Source: Abelmoschus esculentus (taxonomy: Eukaryota > Streptophyta > Magnoliopsida > Malvales > Malvaceae). From it: a stretch of 64,000 nt of DNA. The notes under the pieces were generated by a model. That model worked only from the letters and a program-made list of their open reading frames with translations, was not told where the DNA came from and ran no database searches. Where the stretch lies: the NCBI GenBank assembly GCA_035048815.1, contig JAUCBN010000017.1:4398936-4462935 (forward strand), written 5' to 3'. The translations under genes and the position numbers were made by a program. Within the stretch, counting starts at the first letter, position 1; each line of letters starts with the position of its first letter. Of the stretch, positions 56,309 to 64,000 are shown piece after piece.

Positions 56309-58917
56309 CTTTGCGTCCTTGCTCCGGTTCAAGCTTGATGTATCTCTTTAACTCGTGAACCTGTTGTTTGGGAAGGAGGAAACAAAAGAGTGTAAGTACT
56401 AAGTAGTACTTAGTGAGGTAGCCTAAGTCTAACCAATTTAGACATTAAGTGGAACAATTAATATACTTCAAATAAGCAACAAATCAATTACACATAGCAA
56501 TTCGTACATCACACAACATGCTTAAATGTACAATGATAAGTCATATTCAAGTGCCCTATGGCCAAATCATATCAAATGCTCAAGTTCATATCATATCGAA
56601 TGCCCTATGACAAGTACATATTAAAGGTTCCATAGCAAATACATTTCAAATGCTCTATGACAAGTTTATAACAAATGCTGCATGGCAAATACGTGTCAAA
56701 TGCTCTATGGCAAAGTATAACAAATGCTCCATGGCAAATACGTGTCAAATGCTCTATGGCAAGTTTATAACAAATGCTCCATGGCAAATACGTGTCAAAT
56801 GCTCTATGGCAAAGTATAACAAATGCTCCATGGCAAATACATGTCAAATGCTCTATGACAAGTTTATATCAAATGCTCCATGACATATATCTTAATTTTA
56901 GCCTTTCGAATTAGATTCAAACGTTGCCTTAGTATAGTTAGACTAGGTAAACGAGTCAACAGAAGTACCATAAGGTACTGACAAAAGTGCCACGAGGACA
57001 CTAACAAAAGATACCCATGGTATCTACAAATGGTGACTAACCACCAACAAAGGTACCCATAGTACCAACAGAAATACTGAAGTACTGATCAGAAGTACCG
57101 AAGTACTAACAAATGAGCTCAAACCCTAGGCATGCCGTACTACCTATGACCAACTATAACCCAAGGCTCAATCGGAGTTTCTCATTCAATTAATCTTCTA
57201 TTTTACTTATTCAAGTTCCTTTTTACAGATGATGTACATAACATGGCATTATCGAAAGCATTAAGTCATGCTACCAAATTCAAAAGCATATATGTCATGC
57301 TACCTAATTCAAAAGCATATGTGTCATGCTAGCATATCAAGCATACATAGGCATCATGTTACCAAAATCCAAAAGCATAGGCCATGCTAACATATCAAAA
57401 GCATATACATATCATGCTATCATGGATATACCTCATGCATGACTCACATACCTGACATCCTTAGCCGCGTGCCATTACTTACCTCGGCATTTTCGAGCTA
57501 TGCAAATGTTCTAAGCTAGTTCATCATCTAGTACTCAAACATAGTGTCAAACAAGTCATTATCATTTAATCCTCCTTTCCATATTGTCAAGTATTCATTT
57601 AATCCGATTATTTTACAAAGAAAATCAAATAATCAAAGACGGTTAGGACCCTAGGCCCTAACCCTAAGGTTTGACACACTCACAAATTCTCCGAGATATC
57701 AAGGGTTGTAGATCGCAACCCCTTTGCCTCGCTTTCTTGTTGCTTCGATCCTCTCTTGATCTTTGTTAATTTCTTCTCTCGGGTTATCTAACAATTCACA
57801 TACAATAGCTATGTATCAATACATTTTCAATTGTCCATTTCAAATATTCTTAAGCCTAACAAATACAAACATATACATTTGTTCTTTACGAACAGTTTTG
57901 CTACCCTTTAGCGAAACGATCGTATCTCCTAGCTCCGATGTCCGATTTTAATCCATTATACCTCATTGGAAAGATAGAAGAATCCTCTACAAGATACAAT
58001 TAACCTTACATTTTAATTCCTAATCGATCAGCTCTAGATTTCATTCGAAACAGATCTGGTCGGACTCTCGGGACTACTCGGGTAGCCTTACGGAACAGTT
58101 TATATCTTTCACTACCAGAATCGGATTAAGGTTTCGTAAATTTTCTCTTAAACTAGGTATTCATTAGTATCATAATTTAAAATTTCAGCTCTAAATTCCT
58201 TAAATCTCGACCTAGGGAATTTTCCAAAGATGACTACCCGAGATGACATTTTCTAAACAAATAAGGCTAACCTTCCTCCTTTTGCTCAAATCCCTAGTCC
58301 AATCTTATTCTCTCAAATTTCCAGAATCTTCGAACATGGATTTAACCTCAACTAATTCCCCAATTTAACTATTTTATCAAACCAACATCATATTTACAAA
58401 ATCCAACTTCCAAGTTCCTAATATATTGCTCTTGTTTCAAAGGCTACACCCAAACAAATATAGTCCTTAAACTAAGTTTATATCATCTAATTAACTTGTA
58501 ATTACTTAGAAGAGTCAAAAACCCCAAATTCAAAACCCTAAAATATTTGATTAAAGAGAGATAAACTTACCAAAGTCTTAAAACTTGAATTTCTTGACCA
58601 AATGTCCACTCATGCATGAATTTGAAGCCTTCTCTCTCAAGCCCCATAGAAATTTCTTTTTCCCCAATTTCTTCCTCTTTTATCGTGAAAATGAGAAGGA
58701 AGAAGAGGAATTTGGGGCTGGTTTTGTTTGGCTCATTAATGGGGGTAAATGACCGTTTTGCCCCTTATGACGTAACTAGGCTTAGTTTATTACTAGGGGT
58801 AGTTCGGAGAATTTCGTTTTTATCATGCAATCAACTAATTTTCTATTTAATCAATTTGGTCCCCTTTTCTAATTCCATTGATACATAATTTAATTTAACT
58901 TACTACCATTTGAATAT

Positions 58918-60223
58918 AAGCAAGCCAGTGTTGAGTTAACCAAACCTAAGCTAAGAGACAGTGAGAATGGTGAGGCTAAGTCTAGGCCGAAAAAGATGAT
59001 AAATTGCTACTTTTATGATGATTCTTATATGAGAAGAGGATGCCATGAGAAGAATTGTCTTGCTGCATTGATGAAGATAACATACGAGTTAGATGGAGAA
59101 GTAGCAAGACTTGGGGCGATTATGTATACCAGTGTTGCCAAACCAAGAGTGGGTTCAACTACAAGTGCCAAATTAGTCAATCTATAGATAAGACCTGGTG
59201 CGATAGCAACTGAGAAAGCTATCAAACATAGAGTAAAGAGAAAGCAATTGGAGTGTTGTCGACGTAAAGGGCCTCATAAGTTGCGAAGATGTCCAATTTG
59301 AGTCAAGGAGTCCAAGATGAGGGTCCAACCATGAGAGAGAGGTTGCAAAACTTGGCTCGATGTCGTCTAGTTCTGCCAAGGCTGAGGGAGACCGAAAGCA
59401 TAAAGTGGTGAATATGTCTGAGAAGGCTAAGATAAAGCTTGTTGAAGATGTTCGAGGAAACAACATCTCTTTTGAGACTAGTGAAGTGTCGAAGGGGGTT
59501 AAGCCGTTAAGGAACATTGCAACCAATGAGATAAAACCTATATGAAAGGTGGTAAATAAGCAAAAGACTTCGAGGAGGAACTGCCGATGCAAGGGAAAGC
59601 ATCAAACTTCGAGGAAGAAGGATCGATGCAAAAGAGCACCAAACTTCAATTTAGAAGGGCGGATGCAATGAGTGGCAACGGACTTCGTGGTAGAAGGTCT
59701 GATGCATGCAAAGAACTTTCATGAGGGAAGTTCAATGCAATAGGGATCATACTTCAAGGAGAAAGAAGGTCTGACCCATTTTAGAGTAAATGTAACCGAG
59801 ATAAAGGTATATCTCAAACATATCTCTAATGTTTCTAAGTTTGATTTGTCGACATTGAGGAATGTATGTCGGGTAAGACCTAGAATTTATTATGGGAGAT
59901 ACGAATCTTGGAAGGGACCTTCCAAAATTCTAAGGGGAAAGATAGTGTTACTGATGAATTTGGGAGTTTGATCGGTGTTTAATGTTGTGACGACTTCCAA
60001 GACTTTGTCGCAAGAGCAAAAGGGACTGAGTCGAGGGATCCTACAATGGAGATATATCGATAGGCGTCTTAGCACAGGATGTTCAATGAAAGTTTGAGCC
60101 GTGGCAAGCAGTTTATACTAGAGAATCGTAGAAAGCTGAGGCATCGAAGAGTGAGCAAGATGACATAACCTATGATCATTCATGTGGAGCAACGAGGGTA
60201 TCGCTAAGTTTAGTGGGGGAGAA
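58918..60223 (+). pseudogene. E5 interior: gag zinc-knuckle remnants, no pol
   Basis: The frame at 58918-59187 reads ELTKPKLRDSENGEAK and then a knuckle-like CYFYDDSYMRRGCHEKNC (one Cys lost), followed by EVARLGAIMYTSVAKPR. A second Cys-rich word (CCRRKGPHKLRRCPI) follows after a stop, near 59250-59300, and a third weak one near 59585. 59565-59780 is a degenerate repeat of about 48 bp (ACTTCGAGGA…GATGCAA). No protease, RT or integrase motif. Non-autonomous, its 5' end lost against E4. Confidence 0.6.
60211..60223 (+). other. Polypurine tract of E5
   Basis: TAGTGGGGGAGAA directly before the LTR start TGTCAAGAACC. Confidence 0.75.
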
Positions 60224-60838
60224 TGTCAAGAACCATAAATTTGGATCCTAGACATTGGCAAAAACATTAGCCAAAGAGGTTTGGAGTGATGTATCAGGCT
60301 TGCAAACACCGTCAAATTTGGCCCAACACTTGAAGAATGCTAGAATACCCACAAGCCCACTATACTTAACCTATTCCAAAGAAGATTCTAGAGGGTGATT
60401 TGGTCAAAGAATTATCCATTTGAATTTATTTAAGATAAATTATTTAGATAATGTTTCAAATAATCAGATATTTGAAAAAAGATAAAGTTGATCTTGACCG
60501 TCGATGTAATTCAACTATAAATAGAGACTTACCCCCACCTCATTTAATCATCTTGAGAAATCTGTAGTTTGTAAACATATTTGTATCCTATTCTTCCATC
60601 ACTTTGAGTAATACAAGAGATATTTACTCTAAACTCTTTGAGTGTTCTTCTTTACTCTTGGTGCCAATCACTCTCAGTTGTTCTTTTATTCAACTTCCGC
60701 TTAGAACGATCTTGTGTTCATAGGCTTTGGGAGAGTTTGATCTTCTAAAGCGAGAATCCAGACTAACTTAGGCATTTGTCAAGAGGACTTTGATCGAACA
60801 CTCAAAGAGCCGGCTAGCACCAGTCTAGCACCATGACA
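60224..60838 (+). repeat. E5 3' LTR (615 bp)
   Basis: Ends are the inverted TGTCA/TGACA. TATA box TATAAATA at 60516-60523. Positions 60283-60410 match the isolated fragment at 43077-43217. Confidence 0.8.
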
Positions 60839-61439
60839 TAATGAATTCAAACATAAAGAAAAATGGAAATAATAATCATTAAAAAGTTTATACATAAAAT
60901 AAAAATATTAAACTCAAAGATGCAAAAGATAATCATTCCGTTTAATACGATGTCTAACAAAACAACTTATTAACCTTTATAAAAACTCTATGTTTTTGTT
61001 GAACTTGATGTTTTACGAAGTAATAAAGAAGTGGTGAACGAACCAAACTATTTGACATGTTATTTTGCTACACAATTCTAATATCTCGGTAAACAACCTT
61101 TTATCAAAGAGGGGATCGTACTAGACATGACCACTGATAGACCAATCATAAAATACATTTCACGAGATTCTTTGAATATGCATCGAAATGATCATAAAAA
61201 TATGCAAAAAATATAGGAAAAAGACAAAAAGAACTTACCGTAAGTGCATAAAAAGCGTATCATAATAACAATGAATAATGCATCAAAAAATATAAATATT
61301 TATTTTTCAAACTAATATTTTGATATAACAATTGAAAAATAGTTTTGGACTAATTTAAAAAGATTTCAAAAACGGTTCTTATGTCCAAACTACTTGAAAA
61401 TATATTTAAGATGTTTTTGAGTGATTTTAAATATATTTT

Positions 61440-62422
61440 GAATGATTTAAAGAAACCAAATAAGTATTTTTAACCCAGGTGTTTCGATACACCCTTAAGG
61501 TGTTTTGATACCTGTTCATCAATGCAAGGTTTTCAAAGGCAAAATCACAGTGGTATCGATATTGGTATCGATACCCTTTCACCACTGTGATGTTTGGTAT
61601 CTATACCGGTATCTATACCAGTTTCTACACCGGTATCTATATCACCTGTTTCTATAACGGTATCTATACCACCTGTTTCTATATCGATATCTATACCGGT
61701 ATCTATACCAGTTTCTATACTGGTTTCGAAACACCCCCAACGATCAAAACGATTTTATAAAAACCCCAACTGCTAGGAGTGGTATCGATACTGGTATCGA
61801 TACCTGTTCATAAATGCAGGTCAATGGCTATTTCCCAAAGCAGCTGTTTTGAAACAACCTTCACGAGTTTCGATACCGCTTGCACCAGAAGAGGAAATAA
61901 GCCTTGAAATCAGCTTCAAACAACTCCAAACCAATCCCAACGGTCACCAACGGCTAGAAGCTTATTTGAGATGATAAAAGGAAGCCTCAAGCATCAAGAG
62001 AAGACTAATGCTTCACTTGTAACAACATTATGATCAAGAAATTGTCTTAGTGCTTAATTTCCTATTATTTAGGTAGACAAACACTTGTGAGCTTAATTGT
62101 CAATATATGCTCAAGTGTAATTAGGAATTAGGTGATTGCTTAGTTACAAATATTAACCTTATTAGATGGATTCAAGTTTGCAAAGTTTCTTCTTGTTTAA
62201 GTGAATTCCCAAAGTTCGGTTGTAAACTTTGGAGGCTAGATTCGAGTTTGAGTCTAGGATTGTAAGGTTATCCCTTTGACCTTAGAATGTTGAAATTCTT
62301 AGTGAATTTGGAAATCCTTAATGGGAAGCTAAGGTAGTGGATGTAGGTGTTTATTCGAAGGCCAAACCACTCTAAAATCATTGTTATTTTTGCTTCCACA
62401 ACAAATACTTAATTTTCTAACA
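61440..62422 (+). repeat. E6 LTR (Sirevirus-like Copia), start not determined
   Basis: Ends CTAACA at 62422, two bases before a primer site. The LTR start lies somewhere between 60839 and about 61470; I found no clear TGTTAG boundary. It includes a cluster of GTATCGATAC-type and GGTATCTATACC words at 61480-61880. Short ORFs made of Ser, Ile, Pro and Val (61594-61776) are readings of this cluster, not genes. No matching second LTR lies in the window. Confidence 0.7.
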
Positions 62423-62424
62423 AT

Positions 62425-62436
62425 TGGTATCAGAGC
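62425..62436 (+). other. tRNA-iMet primer binding site of E6
   Basis: Perfect TGGTATCAGAGC. Confidence 0.92.
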
Positions 62437-62514
62437 GAGGCTTAATCGAAGAGGATTAACATCCTATTGAGAAGAACTGGTGAGTTCGACCAATTACCGA
62501 TCAACCGACATACC

Positions 62515-63615
62515 ATGACTCAATCCATTGATAAGTCACCTTTCTTTGACGGGTCCAACTACTTCTAATGGAAGATAAGGATGAAGCATTTCATCAACTC
62601 TAGAGACTACAAGCTATGGAATATAGTTGAAGATGGACTATTTGTGCCAAAAGGAACAAAGACGGAAAGGAGCATGGAAGACCGCAAGAAGATAGTGCTA
62701 AATCACAAGGCTTTGCACATTCTTGTTTGTGCATTCCATCCAAGCATCTGTGAGAAGATATCTTCTTGTGAAACTGCCAAGGAAGTTTGGGACAAGCTAG
62801 AAGTCACATACGAGGGTACAAACGAAGTAAAGGAGACCAAGATTGGACTCCTCAACCAAGAGTATGAGAACTTCAAGATGAATCCGGAAGAGAACATAGC
62901 AAAAATGTTTGATCGATTCTCCACCATCACCAATGGACTTAGAGGATATAGAGAGATCATTCCGGAGGAGAAGCTTTTTCGTAAGATCATCTATTCCCTT
63001 CCCGAGTCATGGGACTCAGAAAGGACCACCATCATCGAAGACAAAAATATAAAGACACTCAAGCTTAATGAACTCATGGGGTCACTCCTCACACATCAAA
63101 TTATGATGAAAGGAAGACAAGAGGAAAAGAAGAAGAAAGAGATTAGAGCGATGGGAAAAAAGAAGGTCCAAAAGCTTGGTGTAAATGTCAACACCGTTGC
63201 TCTAAAATCCTCCAAGTGCATCCACTTTGAAGATTCAAGTGAGGAGGATAGTGAAGAAGATAAAGAGCTTTCCCAACTCTTCATTGACTTCAATCGATTC
63301 GTGAGGAACACAAGTAAGAGATCCTCAAAGCACGAATCAAACAAGAAGATGAAGGACTCCCACAAGTCAATCAAAAGGGGATCATCTTCAAAGAAGCAAG
63401 CATATGTGGCTATATGGAGTGATGATGACTCCACCGAAAATGAAGAAGCCAACCTATGCTTGATGGCCCTCAATGAGGGGGAGGTAGCTTCTAACTCTCA
63501 TACTTTAAATTCTTATACATTTGATGAGTTACAAGAAGCTTATGATAAATTGGTTTTTGATTTCAAAATTACTTTTTCAAAGAAAAAGAAGTTGATTTCA
63601 AAGTGTAATCACTAA
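62515..63615 (+). pseudogene. E6 gag (UBN2-type Copia gag), one early stop
   Basis: ATG at 62515 gives MTQSIDKSPFFDGSNYF, then TAA at 62566-62568 where gag normally continues with W-K. From 62569 the frame is open for about 345 codons. Typical words: FINSRDYKLWNIVEDG, HILVCAFHPSICEKISSCET, AKEVWDKLEVTYEGTNEVKE, FSTITNGLRGY, YSLPESWDSERTTI. A Lys-rich and acidic C-terminal part follows (SSEEDSEEDKELS) and a stop where the zinc knuckle should begin. Gag packages the RNA in virus-like particles. Protease and pol are absent downstream. Confidence 0.88.
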
Positions 63616-64000
63616 TTTTATCCGGGGTGCTAAACTCGGATTTAATTTTGGTTTTACTCGAATATCGGGCTCGTAATTATTAATCAAAAAATATTGTATG
63701 TATTACATTCTTTAAATTTTGTAAATATCTATATATTTGTTATTTTCTTTATAAACTTTTTTAAAAAAAAAAGAAAAAAAAGAGTCAAAGCTTTGGCGTT
63801 AAAATATATATATAAGTAGTATTGTTTTTTTCGTTTTCTTTTTATTTCATTACATAAAGTTGTTTCATAACAATAATAATTGTGTTTTTTATTAATTATT
63901 ATTATCATATGTACATATAACACATTATATAAATGAATAAACTTTATCCTTAATATAAACCCAAATGTTTTATTATTTCTCAGTCCATTATATATACATG
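63616..64000. other. AT-rich sequence, nothing recognised
   Basis: After gag the sequence changes character (TTATCCGGGGTGC…). No pol reading frame continues. It may be another insertion or unrelated flank that cut E6. Confidence 0.5.

Larger units (their letters stand above)
43218..58917 (-). mobile_element. E4: Del/Tekay-type Gypsy chromovirus with nested insertions
   Basis: Minus-strand element with a complete 3' LTR (43218-46972), a full-length gag-pol interior (46973-51826) and a 5' LTR (51827-58917). The 5' LTR is expanded by a solo LTR and a 769-bp duplication and lacks its outermost ~45 bp. Purine tract and primer site are present. The domain order gag, protease, RT, RNase H, integrase, chromodomain marks a chromovirus. 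Several stops and frameshifts make it inactive. Confidence 0.92.
51827..58917 (-). repeat. E4 5' LTR, expanded and truncated
   Basis: Plus-strand start TGACACCCTCG. It aligns with the 3' LTR throughout once the solo LTR (52248-54786) and one duplicated unit are set aside. At 58917 it stops short, before the last ~45 bp, and joins E5 gag sequence. It carries the same three tandem arrays (56531-56885, about 57070-57110, 57259-57425) with different copy numbers. Confidence 0.9.

Noticed and set aside
61594..61776. ORF of repeated Val-Ser-Ile-Pro
   Set aside because: Frame reading of the GGTATCTATACC/GTATCGATAC cluster in the E6 LTR.

Overview
This window looks like a repeat-rich intergenic stretch of a eudicot nuclear genome. 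I see one credible host gene, a boric-acid channel of the NIP5;1 type at 16383-19530. It has four exons, canonical GT-AG introns, a TATA box, a long 5' leader and a poly(A) signal. Almost everything else is transposable-element sequence: Copia, Gypsy/chromovirus, Athila and Ogre/TAT-like elements, plus MITE-like foldbacks. I cannot name the species.

Layout. 1-1798 is a decayed Copia element with an internal inversion. 1799-6704 is intergenic DNA with a tandemly doubled CG-rich repeat, two related MITEs and a foldback element. 6710-14494 (minus) is a complete non-autonomous LTR element (E1): target duplication ATTAT, 1.7-kb LTRs, tRNA-Arg-type primer site, purine tract, no gag or pol, and a higher-order tandem array next to its 3' LTR. 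15555-19850 is the NIP5;1 locus. 20849-28240 (minus) is a truncated Gypsy element (E2) whose reverse transcriptase is split by a solo Athila LTR with a perfect target duplication. 28256-37474 (plus) is a Gypsy element (E3) with a truncated 5' LTR. 37475-43071 is the 3' part of an Athila element. 43072-43217 and 58918-60838 are pieces of one older non-autonomous element (E5). E5 is split by the Athila element and by a large chromovirus (E4, minus, 43218-58917). E4's right LTR itself carries a 2.5-kb solo LTR and a later 769-bp duplication. The last stretch (about 61440-63615) is the LTR and gag of a Sirevirus-like Copia element (E6).

Most interesting points. (1) The NIP5;1 leader carries three separate ATGTAA minimal AUG-stop uORFs, each in a degenerate repeat module; this motif is the boron-sensing element known from Arabidopsis NIP5;1. 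(2) LTRs of at least four families carry clusters of a 10-bp palindrome GTWTCGAWAC. In E3 they are spaced about 20 bp apart, and one 20-mer is shared exactly between a Gypsy and a Copia LTR. (3) E1 has a satellite-like array where Ogre elements are known to generate satellites. (4) The solo LTR in E4 has a tRNA-like Pol III promoter pair and a dense TGACGTCA/GTCAAC array.

All alignments and percentages were judged by eye. Transposon reading frames are mostly broken and are given as pseudogenes.
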